Assembly: GCF_900496975.1 (NCBI RefSeq)
Contig: NZ_UFQC01000052.1
Coordinates: 1 to 37,915, forward strand
Direction of reading: 5' to 3'
DNA length: 37,915 nucleotides
DNA from: Achromobacter veterisilvae
GTDB lineage: Bacteria; Pseudomonadota; Gammaproteobacteria; Burkholderiales; Burkholderiaceae_B
Of this stretch, positions 7,301-15,272 are shown piece after piece. The position numbers and the translations under genes are program-made. Under the pieces are notes generated by a model. That model was not told the DNA's origin. It worked only from the letters and a program-made list of their open reading frames with translations, and ran no database searches. Each line of letters begins with the position of its first letter. Within the stretch, counting starts at the first letter, position 1.

Positions 7301-8530
7301 ATGGACTTTCTGATCGCCTCGGCCGCGCGCGCGTTGGCGGCCGGCGACCCCCTGGGCGCGCTGAACCGCATCGCCTTGCGCGGCGACGCGTCCGCGCTGG
7401 CGCTGCGCGGCATCGCCATGGCGCAGTTGGGCGACTTCCGGCGCGCGAAAACCCTGTTGCGCAGCGCCGCCCGCGGCTTCGATCCGAAAGACGCGGTGTC
7501 CCGCGCCCGCTGCGTGGTGGCCGAGGCCGAGATCGCGCTGGTGTCGCGCGAGCTGGCCTGGCCCGAAAAGGCGCTGGAGGCCGCGCGCGCGGCGCTGGAC
7601 TCGCACGGCGACCCCGAGAACGCCATCCACGCCCGCCATTTGCAGGCCCGCCGCCAGCTCCTGATCGGCCGCCTGGACGATGCCGAGCGCGCGCTGGCCG
7701 GGCTGAATGCGGCAGCCCTTGCGCCCGCGTCGCGGGCCATCCACGAATTGATCGCGGCCGGCATCGCCTTGCGGCGCCTGCGGATGCAGCCCGCGCGCGC
7801 CGCGCTGGCCCAGGCCGAGCTTGCCGCCCGCCACGCCGGCATTCCCGCCTTGACGGCCGAAGTCGAAAGCGCGTCCCTGGTCCTCTCCACGCCCGCCGCC
7901 CGCCTGATCGGACGGGGCGCGCAGCGCCCCTTGCTGCTGGACGAGGTGGAGGCGCTGCTGGGGTCGGACACGCTGGTCGTGGATGCCTGCCGCCATGCCG
8001 TGCGCGAGGCGGGCGCCGTGGCGCCGCTGGCGAGCCGCCCGGTGCTGTTCGCGCTGGCGCGCGCGCTGGCCGAAGCCTGGCCGCGGGCCGCGCCCCGCGA
8101 AACGTTGATCGTCCAGGCTTTCCGCACCGCGTACTTCGACGAAACGCACCGCGCGCGTTTGCGCGTCGAAATCGGAAGGCTGCGCGCCGCCCTGCGCCCG
8201 GTGGCCGGCATCGCCGCCACGCGCAACGGGTTCGCGTTGCAGCCGCGGGAGGGCCGGGAAGTCGTGGTGCTGGCCCGCCCCACGGAAGACGCCGACCGGG
8301 AGCACGGCGCGATCCTGGCGTTCCTGGCCGACGGCGAGGCGTGGTCGAGTTCGGCCCTGGCGCTTGCGCTGAACGCGAGCCAGCGCACGGTCCAGCGCGC
8401 GCTCGACGCGCTGGCCGCGGCGGGCAAGGTGCAGTCCTGCGGGCGGGGGCGCGCCCGGCGCTGGATGACGCCGCCCATGCCCGGATTCACGACAACCTTG
8501 TTACTCCCGGCCGCGCTGGCGGGCCGCTAG
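7301..8530 (+). CDS. TPR-containing winged-helix regulator
   Basis: 409 residues, soluble. The first two thirds are Ala/Leu/Arg-rich helical repeats of the TPR kind (for example ALALRGIAMAQLGDFRRAKT, then ARHLQARRQLLIGRLDDAER). Residues 265-310 (ARLRVEIGRLRAALRPVAGI, then ATRNGFAL) resemble the winged-helix segment of SARP/BTAD-type regulators. The C-terminus (about 335-390) holds a second helix-turn-helix, ALALNASQRTVQRALDALAA, followed by a wing-like KVQSCGRGRARRW. A DNA-binding regulator with a TPR sensor part is the best reading. It ends 29 bases before the propeller gene and probably shares its transcript. Target genes and signal are unknown. Confidence 0.7.
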   Translation: MDFLIASAARALAAGDPLGALNRIALRGDASALALRGIAMAQLGDFRRAKTLLRSAARGFDPKDAVSRARCVVAEAEIALVSRELAWPEKALEAARAALDSHGDPENAIHARHLQARRQLLIGRLDDAERALAGLNAAALAPASRAIHELIAAGIALRRLRMQPARAALAQAELAARHAGIPALTAEVESASLVLSTPAARLIGRGAQRPLLLDEVEALLGSDTLVVDACRHAVREAGAVAPLASRPVLFALARALAEAWPRAAPRETLIVQAFRTAYFDETHRARLRVEIGRLRAALRPVAGIAATRNGFALQPREGREVVVLARPTEDADREHGAILAFLADGEAWSSSALALALNASQRTVQRALDALAAAGKVQSCGRGRARRWMTPPMPGFTTTLLLPAALAGR

Positions 8531-8559
8531 CATGGTGACTCCTTTTGGAGGACACCGAC

Positions 8560-9207
8560 ATGAAACGATCCCAAGCTCAAATCATCCGTGAATACGGCCC
8601 TTTCCCGGGCGTGGACGCCGTGCATGGCGTTACCTACGACGGCCGCCAGGTGTGGATCGCCGCGGGGCAGAAGCTGCTGGCTCTGGATCCCGACAGCGGC
8701 GCCACGCCGCGCGCGATCGACGTGGCCGCCAACGCCGGCACGGCCTTCGACGGCAAGCATCTCTACCAGATCGCCGACGGGCGCATCCAGAAGATCGACC
8801 CCGCCAGCGGGCAAGTGCTGTCCACCATCCCCGCGCCGGGCGCCGGCGAGGACTCAGGCCTGGCCTGGGCCGAGGGCAGCCTGTGGGTGGGCGCGTACCG
8901 CAATCGCAAGATCCACCAGGTGGATCCCGAAACCGGCCGGGTGCTGCGCACTATCGAGTCCGACCGCTATGTCACGGGAGTGACGTGGGTGGACGGGGAG
9001 CTATGGCACGGCACCTGGGAAAACGGCGCGAGCGAGCTGCGCCAGGTGGATACGCGCACGGGCGACGTGCTGCAAAGCGTGGAGATGCCCGCCGGCATCG
9101 GCGTTTCCGGCCTGGAGTCCGACGGCGCGGGGCGATTCTTCTGCGGCGGCGGCGACAGCGGCAAGGTGAGGGCAGTGCAACGGCCGGGCGCCGCGCCTGC
9201 TGCTTAA
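8560..9207 (+). CDS. Small beta-propeller protein (Vgb / glutamine cyclotransferase-like)
   Basis: 215 residues. The ATG at 8560 is chosen over an upstream TTG because GGAGG lies 8 bases before it. The sequence contains about five copies of a propeller strand pattern: VWIAAGQKLLALDPDSG, LYQIADGRIQKIDPASG, LWVGAYRNRKIHQVDPETG, LWHGTWENGASELRQVDTRTG, and a last partial blade. These resemble streptogramin-lyase/NHL or glutaminyl cyclotransferase-like blades. There is no signal peptide, so it is probably cytoplasmic. At five blades it is short for a closed propeller and may dimerise. It follows the TPR/winged-helix gene closely. Enzymatic activity is not demonstrated by any catalytic motif I can identify. 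Confidence 0.75.
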   Translation: MKRSQAQIIREYGPFPGVDAVHGVTYDGRQVWIAAGQKLLALDPDSGATPRAIDVAANAGTAFDGKHLYQIADGRIQKIDPASGQVLSTIPAPGAGEDSGLAWAEGSLWVGAYRNRKIHQVDPETGRVLRTIESDRYVTGVTWVDGELWHGTWENGASELRQVDTRTGDVLQSVEMPAGIGVSGLESDGAGRFFCGGGDSGKVRAVQRPGAAPAA

Positions 9208-9249
9208 GGCCTAATACCCCGTCTAGGGTAATTCCTGACAAAAAGCTGA

Positions 9250-9278
9250 TTGTCAGCGATTAGTCAGAAAGGTTTAAT
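9250..9278 (+). promoter_or_regulatory. Sigma-70 promoter for the TRAP operon
   Basis: TTGTCA (9250-9255), a 17-base spacer and TTTAAT (9273-9278): each hexamer matches consensus at five of six positions. Transcription would start near 9285 and leave a leader of about 120 bases before dctP. The -35 lies in a small inverted repeat CTGACA / TGTCAG (9235-9240, 9251-9256), which could be a regulator site. Confidence 0.65.
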
Positions 9279-9406
9279 CAGCACACAAGTTCCGCATCAT
9301 CCGCAGCCCGGTTCCGGGAACGCGCAGCAGGCGTCGCCATCCCGCGTCCACGCAGGAGAAGTAACTACAAGCTGGTCCATGTAGTCCTTTCAGGAGACAA
9401 CAAGCC

Positions 9407-10528
9407 ATGCAACACGTTACAAAACCTCGCCGCAAATTCATCTCCGGCGCTGCGGTCGCCGGCGCCGCCGCCCTGGGATTCCCGGCAGTCGGCCGGGCGC
9501 AGAACGCTCCGGTTTCCCTGCGCTTCCAGAGCACCTGGCCCGCCAACGACATCTTCCACGAGTTCGCCCGCGACTACGCCCAGAAGGTCAACGACATGGC
9601 CGGCGGCCAGTTGAAGATCGAAGTGCTGCCCGCGGGCGCGGTGGTCAAGGCGTTCGACCTGCTCGACGCCGTGTCCGCCGGCACGCTGGATGGCGGGCAT
9701 GGCGTGGTGGCCTACTGGTACGGCAAGAACACGGCCGTGGCCTTGTGGGGGTCCGGGCCGTCTTTCGGCATGGACGCGAACATGCTGCTGGCCTGGCACG
9801 AATACGGCGGCGGCAAGGATCTGCTGATCGAGATCCAGAAAGCCATGGGCGTGAACGTGGTGTCGCTGATGTACGGGCCGATGCCGACCCAGCCCTTCGG
9901 CTGGTTCAAGCGCCCGATCACGAAGATGGACGAGGTCAAGGGCCTCAAGTTCCGCACGGTGGGGCTGGCCATCGACATGTACACCGCCATGGGCGCGGCC
10001 GTGAACGCGCTGCCCGGCGGCGAGATCGTGCCGGCGCTGGACCGCGGCCTGCTGGACGGCGCCGAATTCAACAATGCTTCCTCGGACCTGGCGCTGGGCT
10101 TTCAGGACGTCTCCAAGATCTGCATGCTGCAGAGCTTCCACCAGAGCGCGGAGCAATTCGAGATCATGTTCAACAAGGCGAAGTACGACGCCCTGCCCGA
10201 ACACCTGAAGCACATCCTGAGCTATGCCGCGCAGGCCTCCAGCGCCGACATGTCCTGGAAGGCGGCGAACCGCTATTCGCAGGACTACATCAAGCTGCAG
10301 AAGGAACACAACGTCAAGTTCTACAAGACGCCGGACGCCATCCTGCAGCAGCAGTTGAAGATCTGGGACGAGATGATCGCCAAGCGCTCGGCCGAAAATC
10401 CCCTGTTCAAGAAGGTGCTGGACTCGCAGCGGGCGTTCGCGGAACGGGTGGGGCGCTGGCACGGGGACACCTCGGTCAACTTCCGCATGGCCTACAACCA
10501 TTATTTCTCGCGCAGCAGCAAGGCCTGA
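9407..10528 (+). CDS. dctP: TRAP transporter substrate-binding protein (DctP type, Tat-exported)
   Basis: 373 residues. The N-terminus has a twin-arginine signal (PRRKFISGAAVAGAAAL, Arg8-Arg9) ending at GRAQ near residue 32, so the protein is exported folded to the periplasm. The mature part has the DctP-family pattern, with Arg183 in LKFRTVG, the arginine that in the family binds the substrate carboxylate. Phrases such as PAGAVVKAFDLLDAVSAGTL and GGHGVVAYWYGKN point to the TakP/FcbT1 branch (2-oxo acids or aromatic/mannitol-type carboxylates). The exact substrate is not determined. AGGAG lies 10 bases upstream. It is the first gene of a complete P-Q-M operon, and a strong hairpin follows it. 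Confidence 0.93.
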   Translation: MQHVTKPRRKFISGAAVAGAAALGFPAVGRAQNAPVSLRFQSTWPANDIFHEFARDYAQKVNDMAGGQLKIEVLPAGAVVKAFDLLDAVSAGTLDGGHGVVAYWYGKNTAVALWGSGPSFGMDANMLLAWHEYGGGKDLLIEIQKAMGVNVVSLMYGPMPTQPFGWFKRPITKMDEVKGLKFRTVGLAIDMYTAMGAAVNALPGGEIVPALDRGLLDGAEFNNASSDLALGFQDVSKICMLQSFHQSAEQFEIMFNKAKYDALPEHLKHILSYAAQASSADMSWKAANRYSQDYIKLQKEHNVKFYKTPDAILQQQLKIWDEMIAKRSAENPLFKKVLDSQRAFAERVGRWHGDTSVNFRMAYNHYFSRSSKA

Positions 10529-10601
10529 GGCCCACCCCGTACCCGCTTGCGCGGGCCCCCTCACGGGGACGGCACCGACGGACCGACCCACCCGCATCCC
10601 G

Positions 10602-10630
10602 CGCCGCGCGCGCCGTACCGGCGCGCGGCG
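10602..10630 (+). promoter_or_regulatory. GC-rich intercistronic hairpin between dctP and dctQ
   Basis: Perfect 10-bp arms CGCCGCGCGC (10602-10611) and GCGCGCGGCG (10621-10630) with a 9-base loop lie in the 133-base gap between the binding-protein and permease genes. No T-run follows, so it is not a classic terminator. In binding-protein operons such stems commonly stabilise the upstream message so that more binding protein than permease is made; that role is inferred here. Confidence 0.5.
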
Positions 10631-10661
10631 GGGGCGCCATGCGCCTTGACCAGGAAGCCGG

Positions 10662-11285
10662 ATGATCCGAATCGTACGTTTCATAGACCGCTTCTCCACC
10701 TTCGTCGGGCAGGCCTTCGCCTGGTTGATCGTCATTCTGACCGTGCACGTGTGCTGGGAGGTGGCCGCGCGCTATCTGCTTAACCAGCCCAGCGCGTGGG
10801 CGTTCGACCTGCAGATGATGTACTACGGCATCCTGTTCATGATGGCCGGCGCGTACACCCTGGCCAAGAACGGCCACGTGCGCGGAGACATCCTGTACGG
10901 CTTCCTGCCGCCGCGCGTGCAGGCGGGGCTGGACCTGACGCTGTACATCGTGTTTTTCTTTCCCGGCGTGATCGCGCTGGTCTGGGCGGGCTGGTACTAC
11001 GCCGGCTATTCCATCGCCATCCGCGAGCACTCGTCGCTGATGGCCGACGGGCCGCCGATCTATCCCTTCAAGGCCTTCATCCCGATCGCGGGCGCGGTCC
11101 TGCTGGTGCAGGGCGTGGCCGAAGCGATGCGCTGCCTGCTGTGCCTGCGGCGCGGCGCGTGGCCTTCGCGCGAAGAGGACGTCGAGGAAGTGGACGTCGA
11201 CAAGCTCAAGGAAATGGTGCACGTGAAGGACGAGGACATCGCCCGTCTGGACCGCTACGTCACGCCCGGGGAGCCTCGCCAATGA
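10662..11285 (+). CDS. dctQ: TRAP transporter small permease (DctQ type)
   Basis: 207 residues with four membrane helices (about 15-37, 52-70, 92-115 and 140-160), the DctQ layout. The first helix is followed by the family motif W-E-V-x-A-R-Y-x-L-N (WEVAARYLLN). The C-terminal tail is long and acidic (REEDVEEVDVDKLKEM), cytoplasmic, and unusual compared with short DctQ proteins. AGGAAG precedes the ATG. The stop overlaps the dctM start as ATGA (11282-11285). It joins the large permease in an inner-membrane complex for sodium-driven uptake. Confidence 0.92.
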   Translation: MIRIVRFIDRFSTFVGQAFAWLIVILTVHVCWEVAARYLLNQPSAWAFDLQMMYYGILFMMAGAYTLAKNGHVRGDILYGFLPPRVQAGLDLTLYIVFFFPGVIALVWAGWYYAGYSIAIREHSSLMADGPPIYPFKAFIPIAGAVLLVQGVAEAMRCLLCLRRGAWPSREEDVEEVDVDKLKEMVHVKDEDIARLDRYVTPGEPRQ

Positions 11286-13225
11286 AAATCCACAAGGCAC
11301 TGTGGTTCGGCCTGTCGTGCATTGGCCTGGTCATCCTGATGATCGTGTTCCTGACGCCCTGGGACCATCTCACCACCGGGCACATCGGGCTGCTGATGCT
11401 GGCGCTGATCGTCGTGGCGATCATGCTGGGCTTTCCGACGGCGTTCACGCTGATGGGCATGGGGGTGCTGTTCACGTTCCTGGCGTACTACATGCAGAGT
11501 TCCGATCCGGGCCGCTCGATCGGGCAGACGCTGGACCTGATGGTGCAGCGCACGTACGCCACGATGACGAACGACTCGCTGATCTCGATCCCGCTCTTCG
11601 TGTTCATGGGCTATCTGGTCGAGCGCGCCAACCTGATCGAAAAGCTGTTCCGGTCCATGCACCTGGCGCTGGCGCGCCTGCCGGGGGCGCTGGCGGTGGC
11701 CACGCTGGCGACCTGCGCGATCTTCGCCACCGCCACGGGCATCGTCGGGGCGGTGGTCACGCTGATGGGATTGCTGGCCATGCCGGCCATGCTGAAGGCC
11801 GGATACAGCGTCAAGCTGACGGCGGGCTCGATCACGGCGGGGGGCTGTCTGGGCATTCTGCTGCCGCCGTCGGTGATGCTGATCGTCTACGGCGCGACGA
11901 CCGGCGTATCCGTGGTGCAGTTGTATGCCGGCGCCCTGTTTCCGGGGATCATGCTGGCGGTGCTGTACATGATCTACGTGATCATCGTGGCCAAGGTGCG
12001 CCCCGCCATGGCGCCGCCGCTGCCCATGGAGGAACGCGGCGTGCCGCTGTCCGCCGAGGCGGCGGCGCTGGCCGCGGGCGGCCACGTGCGCGCGCTGTCC
12101 GGCATGGTGGCCGCCTTGTTCAAGGGACGCCGCAACCGCGACGTGCCGCTGGGCGTCCTGCTGCGCTACATGGGGATGGCGCTGGCGCCGCTGGCGGTCA
12201 CGGTGCTGCTGGTGGCCACGGTCTACCAGGCCACGACGCGGCCGGAAGTGGTGTACGACATTCCCGCGGAACTGCGGCTGGGATCGGGCGGGGATTTCGA
12301 TTCGGGCCTGAGCGAGCCGCCTTCCGACGGCCTGGCGGAACCGCCGTCCGAGGAGCTGGCCGAACCGCCTTCGGATGAACCGGCGGCGGGCGGCGGCCTG
12401 TCCGAGCCGCCGGGCGCGGCGGCGGCGACCGCCGAGCCGCCAGAAGAAGCGGCCGCGGCCGGCGACGGCATTGCCGCGCCCACCGGTTTCTGGATCTTCG
12501 CGGGCATCTGCGCGGCGATCTTGCTGCTGTTCTACGCGGTGCTGACCTGGGCGCGACTGGAAATCTTCAGGATGCTGATGTCGTCGTTCTTCCCGCTGGC
12601 CGTGATGATCGCGGCGGTGCTGGGTTCGATCGCCTTCGGCCTGGCCACGCCCAGCGAGGCCGCCGCGATGGGCGCCATGGGCGGCGCGCTGCTGGCGCTG
12701 GCGTACCGGCGCCTGAACCTGCCGGTGCTGCGCGAATCGGTCTTCCTGACGGCCAAGACCAGCGCCATGGTGTGCTGGCTGTTCGTCGGTTCGTCGATCT
12801 TCTCGGCGGCCTTCGCGCTGCTGGGCGGGCAGCGCATCATCGAGGAATGGGTGCTGTCGCTGGGGCTGTCCCAACTGCAATTCCTGCTGCTGGCGCAGAT
12901 CATCATCTTCCTGCTGGGCTGGCCCCTGGAGTGGACCGAGATCATCGTGATCTTCATGCCCATTTTCGTGCCGCTGCTCAACACCTTCGGCATCGACCCG
13001 CTGTTCTTCGGCCTGCTGGTGGCGCTGAACCTGCAGACGGCGTTCCTCTCGCCGCCGGTGGCGATGTCGGCCTTCTATCTCAAGGGCGTGTCGCCGCCGC
13101 ACGTCACCCTGAACGAGATCTTCCTGGGCATGATGCCGTTCATGGGCATCCAGGTGATCGCGATCTTCCTGCTCTACGTGTTCCCGGGCATCGGGATGTG
13201 GCTGCCGACGGTGCTGTATCGGTAG
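11282..13225 (+). CDS. dctM: TRAP transporter large permease (DctM type) with acidic Pro-rich insert
   Basis: 647 residues, well above the roughly 430 of typical DctM subunits. Both halves of the family are clear: LISIPLFVFMGYLVERANLIEKL, split here by the usual helix boundary, and the glycine-rich GSITAGGCLGILLPPSVMLI in the first half, then IAFGLATPSEAAAMGAMGG and LLGWPLEWTEIIVI in the second. The extra length lies between them (about residues 255-405). It includes a helix, then a low-complexity stretch near 345-395 with five EPP units (SEPPSDGLAEPPSEELAEPP and further). Long DctM proteins are known in the TakP/FcbT branch, but this insert looks unusual. Forms the sodium-coupled transport channel. 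Confidence 0.92.
   Translation: MKIHKALWFGLSCIGLVILMIVFLTPWDHLTTGHIGLLMLALIVVAIMLGFPTAFTLMGMGVLFTFLAYYMQSSDPGRSIGQTLDLMVQRTYATMTNDSLISIPLFVFMGYLVERANLIEKLFRSMHLALARLPGALAVATLATCAIFATATGIVGAVVTLMGLLAMPAMLKAGYSVKLTAGSITAGGCLGILLPPSVMLIVYGATTGVSVVQLYAGALFPGIMLAVLYMIYVIIVAKVRPAMAPPLPMEERGVPLSAEAAALAAGGHVRALSGMVAALFKGRRNRDVPLGVLLRYMGMALAPLAVTVLLVATVYQATTRPEVVYDIPAELRLGSGGDFDSGLSEPPSDGLAEPPSEELAEPPSDEPAAGGGLSEPPGAAAATAEPPEEAAAAGDGIAAPTGFWIFAGICAAILLLFYAVLTWARLEIFRMLMSSFFPLAVMIAAVLGSIAFGLATPSEAAAMGAMGGALLALAYRRLNLPVLRESVFLTAKTSAMVCWLFVGSSIFSAAFALLGGQRIIEEWVLSLGLSQLQFLLLAQIIIFLLGWPLEWTEIIVIFMPIFVPLLNTFGIDPLFFGLLVALNLQTAFLSPPVAMSAFYLKGVSPPHVTLNEIFLGMMPFMGIQVIAIFLLYVFPGIGMWLPTVLYR
12306..12466 (+). repeat. 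EPP short-period repeat within dctM
   Basis: The coding sequence carries five degenerate copies of an EPP(S/G/E) unit in about 160 bases, translated as an acidic, proline-rich, membrane-external loop. The DNA repeats GAGCCGCC / GAACCGCC phrases. It probably expanded by slippage and could vary in length between strains. Confidence 0.75.
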
Positions 13226-13412
13226 GACGGGGAACGGCATCCGGCGCCAGGGCTTTTGCCCCGGCGTCGGACGCCGCCGCTCACGGGTCTCGGGACCTAG
13301 TACGGATGCACCATTGCGGCGGCCTCGCGCGCGGACGTAAGCTTCCCCCTGGTTCGGTTTGCAAGAACCGCCAACCCTCAGAGGCGCGGGCGTCGCGCCA
13401 AAGCGAGGCTGC
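13226..13412. other. Intergenic region with imperfect hairpin between dctM and caspase gene
   Basis: The 187 bases hold an 11-bp stem with one mismatch and a TTTT loop (13243-13253 / 13258-13268), which could end the TRAP transcript although no T-run follows. Nearer the caspase gene is a small inverted repeat GGTTC / GAACC (13351-13355, 13365-13369). No clear -35/-10 pair was found, so the caspase operon promoter is unassigned. Confidence 0.4.
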
Positions 13413-15272
13413 ATGGACCGGGCAATCGTGCTTGTCGGCGTGAGCCGCACCCAGGGCGACCTGGGCCGGCTGGAAGCGGTTGAAAGCGCCGTGGACCGGA
13501 TGGAAGCGTGGGCCCGGGAACAGGGCATCGCCGAGGACCGCATCGTCCGGCTCACGGATGGCGCAGACCGTCCCGTCACGGTGAGGCGGATCTACCGCGC
13601 CATCCACCGGCTCATCGGCCTGGATACGCTGGAACAGTTGATCGTCTATTTCTCCGGACATGGCTGCATGCAGGGCCGTAACGAGTTCTGGCTCCTGTCG
13701 GACGCGCCGGGCGACCCGAACGCCGCGGTCAACCTGGAGGCCTGCTTCGACCTGGCGCGCTACGGCCGGATCCCGCATGTGGTGCTCATCTCGGACGCGT
13801 GTAGGACCGTCGCGAAAGACGTGCTCCAGAATCGGATCTACGGCGCCACCATCTTCCCGAGTTTCAACGACGGCGGCCCCGGGCGCGGGGTCGATATCTT
13901 CTACGCGACCAGCCCGGGCGCGCCCGCGCTCGAATTGCCGACGCTGGTCGGGGTGAACGAGGTTTATCAGGCGGTCTATACCGAAGTGCTCTGCGATGTG
14001 CTGGGCGGCGGCGATCCGGATCTGGTGGTCGACGGTTTCATCCGGCCCCGGCCATTGGGCGAGGCCTTGATGGCGCTGGTGCCGAAGGACCTGCTCAGGC
14101 GCGGCATGCCCGTCCGGGTTGGCCAGGAGACGGACGCGCGCATCAGCTCGGGTGATCGCGCGTGGGTCGCCCGCTTCGATGTGAGGAAGCCGCAGGGCGT
14201 GCCCCACCCGCACCCGCCGGGGCCCGGGTCGCGGGGCGGCGGCAAGGGAATCGACGGCGAAGCCGGACAACCCGAGGACGGAACGCCGGAGGACGACATG
14301 CCGGACGGCGGAATACCGCCGCTGCCCGTCGGCAGCCTCGTCGATTACCTGCTCACGCACCCGTCGGACGCCGCGGGCCTGCGGCTTCAGGTTTCGCGGA
14401 CCTTGTCGGTCCCGGCCACCAGCCTGCTCCATAGCGTGATCCGCCGCGCCATCGGCGGGGAGCCCCCCTTGCTCGAACCAGGCTTCATCCTGCGGGGCCG
14501 CGATGCCCGGCGCGTGGTGTGCCACGACTACGACGGCGGGATCGGATCGCGCGGCGATGTGTACCAGCCAGCGCCTGGCGCCCGGCCCGAACCGTATACG
14601 GCGTGGGAGTTCCCCCATCTTGCAGGCCCGGTGCAAGCCTTGCTGATCTTTCGCGACGGCTCCGGAACGCTGCTGCCCGTCTTCCCGGGATGCGCGGGCA
14701 TCGTGGAGTTCGATGCCGAAGGCGGCTTCGCGCTGCGTTACGAACCCCTGGATGGGCAAGCCGACGTGGAGGACCTGCGCGAACTGCGGTGGCTGCGCGC
14801 GGCAGTGGCCGAAGCCGCCAGGCTAGGGGCTTTTGCGTTCGACTCAGCCAGCGCCCGGATGCTGGAAGACCGCATGCGCAGGCTCCGGTTCCTGGATCCC
14901 GTGGTGGCGCTCCATGCCGCGTATGCCTACCGCGAGATCGGCGAGATCGACCGCATCCGCGCCTTGCGGGACTATCTCTGGCAGAGCCTGGGCGTGCGCC
15001 TGTTCGATCTGGCCTTCTTGTCGCGAGACCTGCTGCAGGAGGACTATGCCGTGACCGGGTTCATGCCCGCGACGCCTTTACTGTCGACGGGATGGGTGCT
15101 GATGGATTCCCTGGGGCGCAATCTGCCCCGGGAACTGCGCGACCTGCGCCAGTACGACACCGGCTCGCTGTGGGCGCACTACACGCCGGAAGGGGTGCGG
15201 GCTCTGGAGGCCTGGCTGGAGCCGGCGGCCGGACCGGCCGAGGTGTACGAGATGGAGGCGCCCAGGGCATGA
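13413..15272 (+). CDS. Caspase-family (C14) cysteine peptidase
   Basis: 619 residues from ATG 13413 (GAGG 4 bases upstream; an in-frame TTG at 13359 is less likely). The N-terminal ~190 residues are a caspase/metacaspase domain: the strand LIVYFSGHG gives catalytic His83 and VVLISDACR gives catalytic Cys130. A Gly/Pro/acidic linker (about 255-300) leads to a C-terminal region of about 320 residues that I do not recognise. There is no signal peptide or membrane helix. Bacterial caspases often act as suicide or effector proteases in conflict systems such as the gasdermin and CRISPR-linked ones. The stop overlaps the start of an alpha/beta hydrolase gene (ATGA), so the two form a unit. Rare codons for this GC-rich genome (TTA, CTA, AGG) occur, a weak hint of transfer. 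Target and trigger are unknown. Confidence 0.85.
   Translation: MDRAIVLVGVSRTQGDLGRLEAVESAVDRMEAWAREQGIAEDRIVRLTDGADRPVTVRRIYRAIHRLIGLDTLEQLIVYFSGHGCMQGRNEFWLLSDAPGDPNAAVNLEACFDLARYGRIPHVVLISDACRTVAKDVLQNRIYGATIFPSFNDGGPGRGVDIFYATSPGAPALELPTLVGVNEVYQAVYTEVLCDVLGGGDPDLVVDGFIRPRPLGEALMALVPKDLLRRGMPVRVGQETDARISSGDRAWVARFDVRKPQGVPHPHPPGPGSRGGGKGIDGEAGQPEDGTPEDDMPDGGIPPLPVGSLVDYLLTHPSDAAGLRLQVSRTLSVPATSLLHSVIRRAIGGEPPLLEPGFILRGRDARRVVCHDYDGGIGSRGDVYQPAPGARPEPYTAWEFPHLAGPVQALLIFRDGSGTLLPVFPGCAGIVEFDAEGGFALRYEPLDGQADVEDLRELRWLRAAVAEAARLGAFAFDSASARMLEDRMRRLRFLDPVVALHAAYAYREIGEIDRIRALRDYLWQSLGVRLFDLAFLSRDLLQEDYAVTGFMPATPLLSTGWVLMDSLGRNLPRELRDLRQYDTGSLWAHYTPEGVRALEAWLEPAAGPAEVYEMEAPRA

Noticed and set aside
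11255..13579. 774-codon minus-strand frame opposite dctM
   Set aside because: Composition (Arg, His and Gln runs) is that of an antisense shadow of membrane-protein codons.
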